From Rhizobacter sp. Root404 (GTDB lineage Bacteria; Pseudomonadota; Gammaproteobacteria; Burkholderiales; Burkholderiaceae_C), in contig NZ_LMDS01000001.1 in the NCBI RefSeq assembly GCF_001425865.1, forward strand, positions 632,507 to 696,506: a stretch of DNA of 64,000 nt, read 5' to 3'. Shown in pieces: positions 15,001 to 20,551 of this stretch. Positions within the stretch are counted from its first letter, which is position 1. Each line of letters starts with the position of its first letter. The notes beneath the pieces were generated by a model, which saw only the letters and a program-made list of their open reading frames with translations, made no database searches and was not told where the DNA came from. The position numbers and the translations under genes were made by a program.

Positions 15001-18000
15001 AGTTCGGCAACGGCAACGACCGGATCACGACCGGCATCGGCCGCGACATGGTCTTCGGCGGCGGCGGGAGCGACACGATCAACGCCTTCGCCAGCAGTGG
15101 CGGCGCGGCCGCGCTCGACGGCAACAACATCGTGTTCGGCGATCACGGGCTGGTCGACTACCTGGCCGAGGAGGTGGCGCAGGCCAGTGCATCGAACCCG
15201 CTGCGCACCGACGACATCGACCGCATCTGGTCGCTGGATTCGGCGACCGCGATGGGCGGCGACGATACGATCGTCACCGGCAACGCCAACGACATCGTGC
15301 TGGGCGGTACCGGCGGCGACACGCTGCTGCTGGGCAACGGCAGCAACATCGTGATCGGCGACAACGCACGGCTCACCAGCGACGAACGTGACCACCGGGC
15401 CACCGATCCGGCCTTCGTGTACTCGGTGCACGAATTCCTGCTCTGCAAGATCGACACGATCGGCTTCGAGGACGCAGACGGCGGCGCGGACACGATCGTC
15501 GGCGGCAGCGGCAACGACGTGCTGTTCGGCGGCGGCGGCGACGACACGATCTACGCCGGTGCTGGCGACGACCTCGTGTTCGGCGACCAGGGTCGCATCG
15601 AGTGCAAGAACGATCACCCGTTCGATCCCGAGACCAGCCTGCGGCCGATCTGCTGGGAGGACTTCCCGCTGCAGGGCTTCCTGCTGTTCGAGGCCATCAA
15701 CGTCGACAAGTCCACCGGCGCCGGCAACGACCTGGTCTACGGCCAGGATGGCAGCGACCTGCTCATGGGCCAGCAGGGCCGCGACACGCTGTACGGCGGC
15801 AACGGCGACGACATCCTGATCGGCGGCAGCAACGTGGCCGGCGCGCTCGACAGCGACGACCGGCTCGATGGCGGCGCCGGTGCCGACGCGATCGCCGGCG
15901 ACAACGCCGACATCTGCTTCCGGCCGGACGACATCGACGTGCGCATGCGCAACCTCGACGGCACCGCGATCTACGGCACGACGGTCGGCGTGAACGACGG
16001 CCAGGTGCTGGTCGGCAACGGGGTCGCGAACGCGAACAATGCGATCGATCCGCTCCACCCGGACGCGAACGCCGCGCGCGATCCGCGTTACGTGGCGCGG
16101 GCCGTCGACATCTACGGTCACGTGATCGACAAGAACAGCGGCCACGCCGAATACCACATCGAATTGCTCGACCATGTACAGAACGACGGACTCGTCGCGA
16201 GCGACACCCTGGTGACGACGCCGGCCACGATGTACGGCAACGACTACATCGCCGGCGGCGCCGGCGAGGACGAGATCTTCGGCCAGCTCGGCAACGACAC
16301 GATCCAGGGCGATGGCACGATCGGCGTCGCGGCCGGCGCGACCGGCGAAACCGGCGTGCAGCGCCAGGCGCGCATCGACGCGGCACAACTGTCCGTGGCG
16401 ATGGCGGCTGGCGGCAGCTTCCTGGTCCCGACGACCGGCTTCACCACGTTCTTCGCTGCGCGCGGCCTGGCCACGGCCGGAACCGCGGGTGACCAGGCGA
16501 TCGGCGTGGGCGATCTCACCGTGGTGGCGTCGTTCGAGGGCGCGGGCGACGGCGACGACTACATCGAGGGCAACGGCGGCGCCGACGTGATCTTTGGCAA
16601 CCGCGGGCAGGACGACATCGTCGGTGGCAGCTCCGACCTGTTCGGCTTCATCGCACGCAGCCAGCGCGCGGACGGCAGCGACCTGATCTTCGGCGGCGCC
16701 GGCACCGACATCACGCGCAACGACATCGGCGAGGCGACCACCGGGCGCAGCGCCGGCCTGCCGGCCGCATCGGCCAACGACCTGATCGTCACCAACCTCG
16801 GCGGCCACGCCCAGGACGCGGACGTCATCCTCGGCGACAACGGCCGCATCCTGCGGCTGGTCGGCGTCAACAAGGCCCAGCGCGGCAGCGGCGACACGCT
16901 GGCCACCACTGCCAATGCGACGACGACGTTCGGCGTCTCCAGCACCGGCGGGTTCCTGAACTTCAACTACGACCTCAACGGCGTGTCCGGGGACGGCTAC
17001 GGCAGCGACGGCAACGCAGCCACCTATGACCGCATCATCGTGCGTGCGGCCGGCTTCCTCGACTACACCGAAGGTGGCATCGACTTCAAGTCGACCGCCG
17101 CGCTGGACCGCGGCGCCGCCGACGAGATCCACGGCGAGTCCGGCGACGACCAGATGTACGGCATGAAGGGCAACGACGTGCTGTTCGGCGAAGGCCAGGA
17201 CGACGACCTGATCGCCGGCTACGGCAACGACTGGATCAGCGGCGGCACCGGCGCCGACGGCGTGATCGGCGACGACGGCCGCATCATGGTCAGCCGCAAC
17301 GCGACCGGCTACGGCGAGGCGCTGTACGGCGTGCTCGCGCTGCTGCCGGACAACGGCGACACCAGAACCTTCAACGGCAACATGATCAACGAGGCGATCG
17401 CGACGCCGGGGTCGATCCAGCAGGCCGTCTCCAACCCGGGCGGCCAGCTCAAGAAGGCGATCAACCTGACCCCGTTCAGCCAGGACCCGCTGTTCAACGG
17501 CAACTGGGACGAGTTCACCAGCGGCACCAAGAAGACCCTCGACGATCAGGGCCGACCCGGCGCGCACAACGCCGACGACATCATCTTCGGCGGCCTCGGC
17601 GACGACTGGCTGCACGGCGGCTCGGGCGACGACGCGATCTCCGGCGGCGAGGCGCTGGCACAGTCCTTCACGCAGGTCTATGGCGGCGCCGACGGGACGA
17701 CGCTGCTGGGCATCGCGCGCAGCGACTACGCGCGTCCGTTCAACCCGGTCGACGTGCTGCGTTACCACCCGGACGATCCGAACGGCTGGCACTTCGACCG
17801 CACCAAGCGCGCCGGCGAGTTCGAGCTCTACAACGAGTACGACCCGCTGCGCCGGATCTCTCTGACCACCACCGGGCTCCTGAACACGACGGACGCGGGC
17901 GGTCTCGCGTGGTTCCTGAACTTCGCCACCACCGAGGGCACCTACGTGCCGGCCGGCACGATCCCGGGCGCAACCGGCCAGCAGGCCACGAGCTACGGCG

Positions 18001-20405
18001 CGGCCTACAACGACGGCAATGACCGGATCTTCGGCGACACCGGCAACGACTGGCTGGTCGGCGGCACCGGCCGCGACGACATGTACGCCGGCTTCGGCAA
18101 CGACCTGTTGAACGCGGACGACAACCAGACGACGAACTTCAACCGCAACGACGTGCCCGACACGCAGCCGACCTACGAGGACCGCGCCTTCGGCGGCGCC
18201 GGCCGCGACGTGCTGATCGGCAACACCGGCGGCGACCGGCTGATCGACTGGGTCGGCGAGTTCAACAGCTGCATGGCGACCGTGAGCCGCACGCTGCAGC
18301 CGCAGCTGGCCGAGTTCCTCTACACGCTCAGCGCCAGCGACGGCGCCGACCCGACGCGCTTCGCCGACACCAACGGCGACCCGGCGCTGCGCTACCGCAA
18401 CGGCGAGCCGATCGGCGAGCTCGGCGTGGTGCGCCAGAAGGACTTCGCCTGGCAGGCGCAGACCGGCGCGCCGACCGATCCGCAGGCCGGCAACATCCCC
18501 GGCGGCAAGCGCGACGTGCTGCGCACCGCGGGCTTCGACGACGGCACGCTGCAGGCGCTCGCGCCGGACAGCGGCACCTGGCAGGTGACCAGCGGCGCGC
18601 TGCAGACCGCGTCGACCTCGAAGATCGACGATGCCGTCGCGGTGTACGAAGTCGGCGACGCGCTGCCGTCGTACTTCGAGGTGCTGGCGACGATCAAGGT
18701 GATCAAGCCGACGGCCGGCTGGAGCGCGAACAGCTACGTGATCTTCGATTACCAGAGCGCGACCAACTTCAAGTTCGCGGGCCTGAACGTGTCGACGAAC
18801 AAGCTCGAGATGGGCATCCGCACCGAGGCCGGCTGGCAGGTGCTGAAGCAGGCCTCGTTCCCCGGCAGCATCAAGAACGACACCTGGTACAACGTGATGC
18901 TGTCGGTCAATGGCCTGACCGCGACGCTGATCGTCAACAACACCAACGTGTTCAGCTACGTGTTCAACGCGACGGTGGTGGACGGCTGGAGCTACGGGCT
19001 GAACTGGGGGCTGGTCGGCTTCGGCTCCAACAAGTCGCGCGGTGCGATGGACAACATCGCCGTGCAGGTCGTCCCGCCGTCCGCCACGGTCGTGCGCACC
19101 GACGACTTCACCACCGGCTTCGGCGCGATGGAGACGGCGGTTGCCGGCTCGAGCACCGGCGCCTGGAGCGCGTCGGCGGGCCGCGTCACCGGCACACCGG
19201 CGGCCGGCAGCGACGCCGCCTTCCAGTTGCTGAACCTGTCGGGCGTCACGCAGATGCAGGCGTCCTCGCTGCTCGAACTGAGCACGGTGCTGAACACGAC
19301 CGGCCGCAGCGGCATCGTGTTCGACCGGTACAGCGACACCGACTTCAAGTTCGCCGCGATCGACGTGACGACCAAGCAGGTGATGATCGGCCACCGCACG
19401 GCATCGGGCTGGACGCTCGACGCCGTCAAGGCGGTGTCGACCCTGGTGGCCGGCACGGACTACAAGCTCGGCATCTCGATCAAGGGCTCGTCGGTCAGCG
19501 TCACGCTGAACGATCAGGCGGCGGTCGGCTTCATTTACAACGCGGTCGGCGTCGATGGCCGGTTCGGCCTGCTCGTCAAGGGCGGCACCGGCAAGTTCGA
19601 CACCGTGACGGTCAAGACCAACGACCCGACCGTGCCGGCGACGCTGAACCTCGCCGAGCTCGCGCCGGATGCGCTGCGCAGCAGCGCGCCGACGCCCTCG
19701 GCCGACCAGGTGCAGATGCTGCTGGCCGAGGCGATCCGCCGCTGGTCGACGATCGAAGACGCCGCCTTGATCGCGCGACTGCGCGATGTCGAGGTCGATT
19801 TCGCCGACCTGGACGGCGGCGAACTGGCCGAGTACCACGATGGCCGCATCACGCTCGACGTCGATGCCGGCGGCCGCGGCTGGTTCGTCGATCCGACTCC
19901 GCGCGACGACAGCGAGTACAGCGGCACGGGCAGCACGCTGACGGCGCGCGGCGGCGACGCGGCGCGCGGCGTCGACCTGCTGTCGGTGCTGGCGCACGAA
20001 CTGGGCCACGCGATCGGCTTCGAACACAGCGCCACCGGCGTGATGGCCGAGGGCCTGCTGCCGGGACAGCGCGCGTTGCCGGACCGGTGGCTCGGTGCGT
20101 CGAGCGGCATGGCGCTCGCGGTGGCGGCGCCGCTGGGCGCGGCCGAAGGCGCAGCGTCGGCGTCGGTCGCCTCGACGGCGCCGCTGATCGACTGGAGCCG
20201 GGCACCGGTGGTGGCCGCCGCGGCGAGCCCGCGCACCGCCGCCACGACGGCCGAGCGCGTGCGAGCGCCGGCGCCGTGGCAGTCGCGCTTCGTCAATCAC
20301 CTGGGCGCGACGCCCGAACGCATGAACCCGAATGCGGCGCTGCGCCTGCATGTCGACGTCACGCCCCGCGTCACCGCGGAGCTGGCGACGGTGGAGGTGT
20401 CGTGA
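1..20405 (+). CDS. giant modular RTX/beta-helix surface protein with C-terminal matrixin-type peptidase (5' partial)
   Basis: This is the 3' part of one open frame: about 6800 codons are visible and the true start lies left of the window, because position 3 falls inside a repeat. The order of regions (visible residues) is: beta-helix-like Gly/Ala/Val-rich super-repeats (1-1930), FCCH-like modules (about 1950-2340), a second repeat region (to about 2740), a long filamentous part, three Calx-beta-like modules (about 4026-4406), RTX GGxGxDxhx blocks (about 4680-6085), two concanavalin-like modules (about 6170-6540) and a zinc-peptidase domain with HELGHAIGFEH at 6665-6675. Such composition is known in very large secreted adhesins of proteobacteria and planctomycetes; calcium would fold the RTX part outside the cell. 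I infer a type I-secreted or otherwise exported adhesin. No secretion genes are in view and no export signal can be assigned, since the N-terminus is missing. Termination is at TGA 20403-20405. Substrate and partner are unknown. Confidence 0.93.
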   Translation, partial: VAVSGSGVFAENTIGMDVKSAIDGDRTAGIHAGSISVTADDNSTIDALAGAVSLAASFGLTAGVSVSIGVSLAFNTITSTVEASIRDADDVSTTVGGITVAANENAGIHVVAFAASLAAGFGGGAGIGVSGAGAVSTNVILTGTHALVQDSNLVSQAGVTIGADMGGDIDATVVAASVGVGVAVGAGIGVSIGIAVARNFIGADPHLVGFNATRSSLDQPQTLAPHQTVRVADGVRKGDVYEFIGDASETRWKYTSADAAAGDLNKNDLVEVTGTVNVRTLDQSTVVNAATDTLTFGRDHGFVTGDVVSFTSSSGAIGGLAEKTYYTVEKVDDRALKLHKADTSLVDLTAADFTTGQFILAKTTPGIYRYVGSDKGGAVSLSDATQHYATSDDWVLVGANDLSDQDYGDVSRWKLRLVDPATPAQVAAEIVNSSVHADTGALKVHAEAAASIDATVIAVSVALAGGVGVGVAVSGGGVYVSNQIDIAVKSTIDGDGATGISAGSVTVEAIDSSGINAIAGAAAIAGAIGGAGGAVAVSIGLSIAFNEVGNQVEASIVGADQGVNSKTGSITISALSQGKPLITPFNLAGAGLSAAQLNDATLADVNESIDANHDNVDDANEATVDATGDRDILAALRVALQAHGLTLPQNTSVATAAMFKTDVKNDHGNHIENLAEGNTVQVGAGYDAGKGEAGRVYRFIGAAQNNVNLASENYSDTSRWLKTESLKLSQLVADKTWSLLSPDGKAYVLTLDDAGNLNIAASTINAVSVAAAVAVSIGGRGVGVAVSGAGAVSQNVVSSQALAFAQDSVLQSADDVTLSATSAADITAIVVAVAVSVGAGASAGIGASIGISVARNFIGAQPDGSSTPVDVHAYLQDTSVLATDDLRLTALSNQTIGSIVIAGAVAIGAGGVGVAGAGSGVFAENTIDVDTEAVIDGDGATGVKADSVTLEASDHSTINSLAGAIALSGGFGGVGVGLAIGVSLARNTITSDVDAHIANANGALADLTDDGVTATGSDGITVQATDAASIQAVTFAAALGVGIGGVGVGVAGAGADANNVVLTGTHAYVDKSALRSAGKVQVSAANTGDIDATVVGIAAAVGAGAIGAGLAIGVAIATNDIGWSPDREQPATFTTADQPASVVQGQTVKILSGPNAGTVYEYLGTTALSRPAADASRNPNWLGQLNYADRSLWKQANLTKQPAKIEAFVRDSSVQATGAMTLDATSTQTIDASVLAGAVAVSAGIIGASLSGAGAAAENRIAVLVESSIQGDKDSRGIAAGSVALTADDRSTIHASAEAVSVAAVFGLAGASIAIGVGIGYNTVDNIVTSSISGAHAGVTANTGDVRLVANEAAGIDARAQATAVAASVAIWGISLAGAGTSARNVIGGGTSATITDSTVTSQGSVSLRADDDATIHAKLPTVAVAVGATALAVAASVTENTITSTVDAHITDATVTATTGGVSVIADSSGTVTAETVTLAIAIGLGGAVAVSDAKSTVTGTTQAYLGLGADVTALAGTVSITSTSTAAASADMQTGAGSIGITVTSASGTATVATDTLAYVTGGASVTAGNLRVQTIDEAAGKQTTRSATATMKLGAVGIAAAAVAGSTALVSGTVRASIGPGAHIDTTGGSTTVQADSSSTAYAKSEGGAGGLVGITAFNAIAKVGTEGVASATSAFVDEGTIIDTDGLAIRASGVGSATSEMTTVGIGLVGIAAGQSTAIFNTTVDARLGPLGAATLPAAQRTTVNATGAVVVDATSARLAKASAAGGGGGGAGISDVKGTAQVSGATNAFVGDGVNIASANNVAVGAESKGASALATVVVGTGGLISVGTNKATASSNPSVDAHLGSGVNIVTHKRAGVVAGAPNGDITVSAIGRGEADATAEADGGGAIQVGVANASAAINPTVSATVGTLSTLAAAGNVKVSADLKKIPSTPPPSDLIKDGSDGDNLAVDTGADTVDFDFPLRNGDTVVYDAPSPAAAIGGLVDGREYNVINAGTGKIQFGNLFDAASTAVDGLTDTLTFAQPHHFVAGDAVRYDALGGLSIVNAWQTTLAAGDPMYVNPASLLYVRTIPLNPADPSAGVDPFRIKLARTFALATAAESSLLKTFDAATVNAGADTIGLTGHGFADGQSVTYRADKVLRFFTESVDVSVVDRTVDVNGTNQTFKDITRDASGTGLHVDNNNIFLANHGLAAGTALTYRNTGTGPAIGGLVSGTTYYVIVVDANQIKLASTYFNAVGRAADGNGTSTTTDDIPAIAAGQAIALSASGTQGGTHQFEKNIKGLQDGVTYYVNRIDADTFQLMTTRADAIANTAPVQIDNTDTFALSQTEGGTRNVSVVTRTGNHLVGTTGIDLVAGSGTQALLIPLTSQPGAGDHRLLGEGGVALAGISPPPGDGQSGVRAVGGSGGGADFAFPSAVLTGSFSVITHVDATSVTADGDVGIMATSASGVSTYANTTSGGGLSIGKASADTRISASPTRAYVGTGTHIIAGDDVLLSAASDHAVSATASSSGGGGIAGKIAFTTARLDTSTEAYTQNNVNIIAGDALAIRTSSQSTGRTSTDTLAIAVGAGADSDDTNGDRGVIIKAASTVTVGSGSVLYGDSIDIDAGIDKIDGYAHARSEAYSVIFFSVATAFSRAKVDIDADATVNLNGSTTRLTGVQGVDVQAHVSGVTITRDASQIAVALIPPQNSFREGSALLDATVNAAANLLVTAGARNASRVGENLDAGQSGLVGNAALGQPMALFGSARVSPASVNGGDAATPHGEVHWDSDVVILGGLAGSPELVVDASGKVVRSNAVLVDGAAPVVGLAADSNGDGTIEVGAIGNGGNGGILFYADNVIKNVATPGAFGWPLFDFRAGLSGVSIIDASGKILKINGIDVISSALAAPPLVRMVTQADQTNPVDPGTPYTLQFDLQRNAGTTLVDIQKRGANTLQLNGTINNPTGWTHILNTLGDITSTNAAGWVFTNVLDIEATVGQIGTTANRVNVGLVQSIDRGEARSAADDKIRTTRLYANAAKDIDLRLKAYDRVPADHPLRPAALTVYIDRVQSTNGSVDLQLDASVEQSAPPSTGNVQVQVFDNAPSTKTYDALHSRHFLPDGGSLSLDPAAYASGGTPVASTYRFEERQARPTGTVRHFAGTTVDYLAYDPVVLVPLAPPASLPVTSTAGLRAGVDIIVTATDSTPAATRLNVTGFTDITGSGHIDVLVNGFITLEEQAGDFRVGDIRSTDDDVMLTSPGSILDANPADDAFGLLDPADVTGRNITLIAKNGGSIGTAGNFLETNLLDNYLGVLRADAPASIFIEETSGDLRVHHVDSTAGDVTLVARAGSILDANDDVNPDPASDGTFRDAQGRVRDAINVTALNIALDARGATGSIGVDGDDLDIDSRTGGLLFAQAGLNLFATEVKGELDVIAARALGGVLRLTVPDTGAFDTENLVLLAGGSARIFESSDTAVSLGEITAFATIALWVGDNVSTHANSRIAAGTGITIRGDTRRVGKTNNVDTTTGSHDGNAATDPVDIGRGTQMDLRGTIGRLGAPVSLATFNANAKDFTQIFGHDEVDTFTFNQTKLDANTRVYGGFGTSAGVAHDGEDRFIVNQLQSMHVFADGSGDTLTLDGQVDNDSYTVNTTGSQTIGNGNDGGNNYVINVLDSGPRTDAEDRLSVFGVDGSEAAGAVDDIFLLRRAATIPNEPGADTPAFVALLHGSLAQARDGSGSTVTRPQGVERVNYDARLNGRLEVYGLGGNDYFAMDDNSAITTLDGGSGADQFQIGQLYGSQRIVPNVPASDAFGLIATTRGYLSRGATMPVVVQGGAGNDTIQVYSNKAELRLEGDSGDDLFVVRAFALAQTDANGVILKDAAGVAIPLTTRDVSTAGQMDVRPGDGNDTVQYNINAPVSVDGGTGFDKVVVLGTEFADNFVITEQGVFGAGVNVRYQNIEVLEVDGLESDDDFYILSTPVGVITRVIGNLGSDTINVGGDVAEPIVMSQLDGASAALTHALTSADVLYDNLPVDGIDLTVAKAITGAVIITESGGNTVVQEGATTDLLAVDSYTVRLAVAPSAGTKVYVTVSASRSQRDEEKGTPGGDSMWLSKTLPSSFTHSVTVDGLPTTVDDRAVVLTFDSTNWNTAQTVYVYGVDDTRPEGERTVTVNHSVAAVVEVPAAAGDAAALAAQNATIATFNQVKVRNVEVRIIDNDQADLVVTQTNGSTVVLEGALPQGIQDTFNLKLAKELTGTQTVTVTLAPKPGQLTLSTTSIVFTKDNWKQGVDVTVTAVDDAVREDFKRSFIDMAVTASSGTTDYNGLKSQLAVSVYDNDNPGVLIVESDGATRVVNDDLSTAANEGVSDTYTVRLTSAPTADVTLTIGDDGQFTTTPTTLTFTTSNWWIAQTVTVTGNPNYVPAADSLDTTTQKVWAPRKHLLTQLGGPLEIVGGSIGERGLTDAVVLPRELNAPLLGLPVGVQPDERDQIDTLNIFDDGSREDKVGILTATTFTGFEMAPALNVPTNAFGEVSIGGGITFGNVGTGKSSIEVLNLMMGEGNDTLSITGTLQPADEGTGASRGPARHGNLTVVHGGGNLAISATNAAIGGDRITIATTGLTNGGSASPLVVYGDTSQDGLWYSGLPAVTSRSDNLVLGAKLFDQIGTADDFFRFPRANPFDFAGHDIIDASAMFAGVADADLPGVGITIYGGAGNDTITGSRAGDHLAGGSGDDTISGNSGNDLIYGDSGFNVDPITRTLLVPTIDGGYGTLPFGPVRDEMIAGRDTLNGNDGDDVIFGDHGTVQQDVPRGRVYGGYAPAMAARDAVFGYATGNATNSQLSFAASDKLLTVGFIQDIRSAQPGNGADDIIHGDAGRDRILGGNGSDTITGDAGSDLIFGDQGHLSYLGPDYFGTTETGLAGLGTLDLVESVDTGAAYGKADTITDDASDDIVFGGQGADVIDAGAGQNIVFGDHGRILGVDTGVNRPVGDPNPTKVDDDYQVQVLGLVTSIDAGTVNGLGNEFGNGNDRITTGIGRDMVFGGGGSDTINAFASSGGAAALDGNNIVFGDHGLVDYLAEEVAQASASNPLRTDDIDRIWSLDSATAMGGDDTIVTGNANDIVLGGTGGDTLLLGNGSNIVIGDNARLTSDERDHRATDPAFVYSVHEFLLCKIDTIGFEDADGGADTIVGGSGNDVLFGGGGDDTIYAGAGDDLVFGDQGRIECKNDHPFDPETSLRPICWEDFPLQGFLLFEAINVDKSTGAGNDLVYGQDGSDLLMGQQGRDTLYGGNGDDILIGGSNVAGALDSDDRLDGGAGADAIAGDNADICFRPDDIDVRMRNLDGTAIYGTTVGVNDGQVLVGNGVANANNAIDPLHPDANAARDPRYVARAVDIYGHVIDKNSGHAEYHIELLDHVQNDGLVASDTLVTTPATMYGNDYIAGGAGEDEIFGQLGNDTIQGDGTIGVAAGATGETGVQRQARIDAAQLSVAMAAGGSFLVPTTGFTTFFAARGLATAGTAGDQAIGVGDLTVVASFEGAGDGDDYIEGNGGADVIFGNRGQDDIVGGSSDLFGFIARSQRADGSDLIFGGAGTDITRNDIGEATTGRSAGLPAASANDLIVTNLGGHAQDADVILGDNGRILRLVGVNKAQRGSGDTLATTANATTTFGVSSTGGFLNFNYDLNGVSGDGYGSDGNAATYDRIIVRAAGFLDYTEGGIDFKSTAALDRGAADEIHGESGDDQMYGMKGNDVLFGEGQDDDLIAGYGNDWISGGTGADGVIGDDGRIMVSRNATGYGEALYGVLALLPDNGDTRTFNGNMINEAIATPGSIQQAVSNPGGQLKKAINLTPFSQDPLFNGNWDEFTSGTKKTLDDQGRPGAHNADDIIFGGLGDDWLHGGSGDDAISGGEALAQSFTQVYGGADGTTLLGIARSDYARPFNPVDVLRYHPDDPNGWHFDRTKRAGEFELYNEYDPLRRISLTTTGLLNTTDAGGLAWFLNFATTEGTYVPAGTIPGATGQQATSYGAAYNDGNDRIFGDTGNDWLVGGTGRDDMYAGFGNDLLNADDNQTTNFNRNDVPDTQPTYEDRAFGGAGRDVLIGNTGGDRLIDWVGEFNSCMATVSRTLQPQLAEFLYTLSASDGADPTRFADTNGDPALRYRNGEPIGELGVVRQKDFAWQAQTGAPTDPQAGNIPGGKRDVLRTAGFDDGTLQALAPDSGTWQVTSGALQTASTSKIDDAVAVYEVGDALPSYFEVLATIKVIKPTAGWSANSYVIFDYQSATNFKFAGLNVSTNKLEMGIRTEAGWQVLKQASFPGSIKNDTWYNVMLSVNGLTATLIVNNTNVFSYVFNATVVDGWSYGLNWGLVGFGSNKSRGAMDNIAVQVVPPSATVVRTDDFTTGFGAMETAVAGSSTGAWSASAGRVTGTPAAGSDAAFQLLNLSGVTQMQASSLLELSTVLNTTGRSGIVFDRYSDTDFKFAAIDVTTKQVMIGHRTASGWTLDAVKAVSTLVAGTDYKLGISIKGSSVSVTLNDQAAVGFIYNAVGVDGRFGLLVKGGTGKFDTVTVKTNDPTVPATLNLAELAPDALRSSAPTPSADQVQMLLAEAIRRWSTIEDAALIARLRDVEVDFADLDGGELAEYHDGRITLDVDAGGRGWFVDPTPRDDSEYSGTGSTLTARGGDAARGVDLLSVLAHELGHAIGFEHSATGVMAEGLLPGQRALPDRWLGASSGMALAVAAPLGAAEGAASASVASTAPLIDWSRAPVVAAAASPRTAATTAERVRAPAPWQSRFVNHLGATPERMNPNAALRLHVDVTPRVTAELATVEVS
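3..5799 (+). repeat. in-frame Gly/Ala/Val-rich super-repeat of the giant protein
   Basis: Units of roughly 60-90 residues alternate between an N-terminal strand set ending in a short acidic/Thr-Ile core (for example DNSTIDALAGAV) and a very hydrophobic Gly-Ala-Val-Ser run (for example GVSVSIGVSLAFNTI). A recurring segment of the form ENxIxxxVxSxIDGDxxxG is seen at nt 36, 1449, 2773 and 3777, so at least four higher-order copies exist. The copies have diverged at DNA level. The alternation suggests a long parallel beta-helix or similar stalk; that is inference from composition. Confidence 0.8.
5847..7030 (+). repeat. FCCH-like modules inside the giant protein
   Basis: Four or five modules share the pattern ADTI/L, then HGF/L, G-x-x-V-x-Y, IGGL-x-x-G-x-x-YYV and finally D-x-x-x-I/F-K/Q-L. 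The clearest lies at nt 6550-6720 (NHGLAAGTALTY ... GGLVSGTTYYV ... NQIKLAS), and another partial one at 6850-6935. An isolated earlier copy is at about 849-1040. The pattern resembles domains annotated as FCCH-like in phage tail and receptor-binding proteins. Assignment is by eye. Confidence 0.55.
12078..13220 (+). other. three tandem Calx-beta-like modules of the giant protein
   Basis: Three modules of about 90-175 residues begin with a V(I/V)xxE/Q(S/T)xG strand, followed by EGxxxDxYTVRL, a TFxxxNW(x)xAQTVxV core strand and, in the first two, a closing VxDND-like turn (IIDNDQ at about 12585, YDNDNPG at about 12948). This is the signature order of Calx-beta domains, calcium-binding beta sandwiches common in large adhesins. 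The third lacks a clear terminal DND turn. Confidence 0.65.
14040..18260 (+). repeat. RTX-type glycine/aspartate nonapeptide repeats
   Basis: Blocks of GGxGxDxhx nonapeptides (for example GGAGNDTI, GGSGDDTI, GNSGNDLI at nt 14067-14175) recur across about 4.2 kb, separated by 30-100 residue spacers that often contain (I/V)FGDxG or GDNGRI turns. These form calcium-binding parallel beta rolls in type I-secreted proteins. The blocks are short (usually 2-4 repeats) and scattered, unlike the long uninterrupted arrays of RTX toxins. Confidence 0.85.
18520..19625 (+). other. two tandem concanavalin/LamG-like modules
   Basis: Two modules of about 150 residues share the same key strands: (V/I)(I/V)FDxxSxTxFKFAxxxVxT, then xMGIRT or MIGHRT followed by xxGW, and (V/I)FxYxFNAxxxDG. 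This looks like a jelly-roll lectin-like fold, often a carbohydrate-binding accessory of secreted enzymes and adhesins. The fold call is by pattern only. Confidence 0.55.
19650..20060 (+). other. matrixin-like zinc metallopeptidase domain
   Basis: The domain holds LLAEAIRRW as entry helix, a DVEVDFADL strand and the zinc motif HELGHAIGFEH (first His codon at 19995). Glu in HEL is the expected general base and the three His the zinc ligands. GVMAE at about 20038-20052 fits the Met-turn. All key residues of the M10 clan signature HExxHxxGxxH are present, so the domain may be active; self-processing or matrix cleavage is inference. Confidence 0.75.
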
Positions 20406-20452
20406 CGGTCGACGATGACCGTTTGATGAATTCGAGGCGACGCGATGGTGAG

Positions 20453-20477
20453 TCCCCTGTGACGATGTCACAGGGGA
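20453..20477 (+). terminator. 11-bp perfect hairpin after the giant gene
   Basis: TCCCCTGTGAC and its exact complement are separated by the 3-nt loop GAT, 48 nt past the stop codon. There is no T-run after it, so it may be a factor-assisted terminator, an mRNA-stabilising hairpin or an operator dyad for the acyltransferase gene that starts at 20552. Confidence 0.5.
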
Positions 20478-20551
20478 AGTAACGTCACTTCGCGAGTTCT
20501 GCTCCGCTCACCAGAATCGCCGAGTCCCAGCAGGCACCCGAGGAGCAAGAG

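Noticed and set aside
3..18260. Regular short repeats that might look like a CRISPR or minisatellite array
   Set aside because: They are coding repeats in one frame (beta-helix and RTX), with no constant repeat and spacer lengths and no cas genes.
2154..20471. Antisense open frame of 6105 codons across the giant gene
   Set aside because: It is aligned codon-on-codon with the sense frame, so it stays open simply because the sense gene avoids TTA, CTA and TCA codons at very high GC. The product is a low-complexity Arg/Ala/Val/Asp string with no domain.
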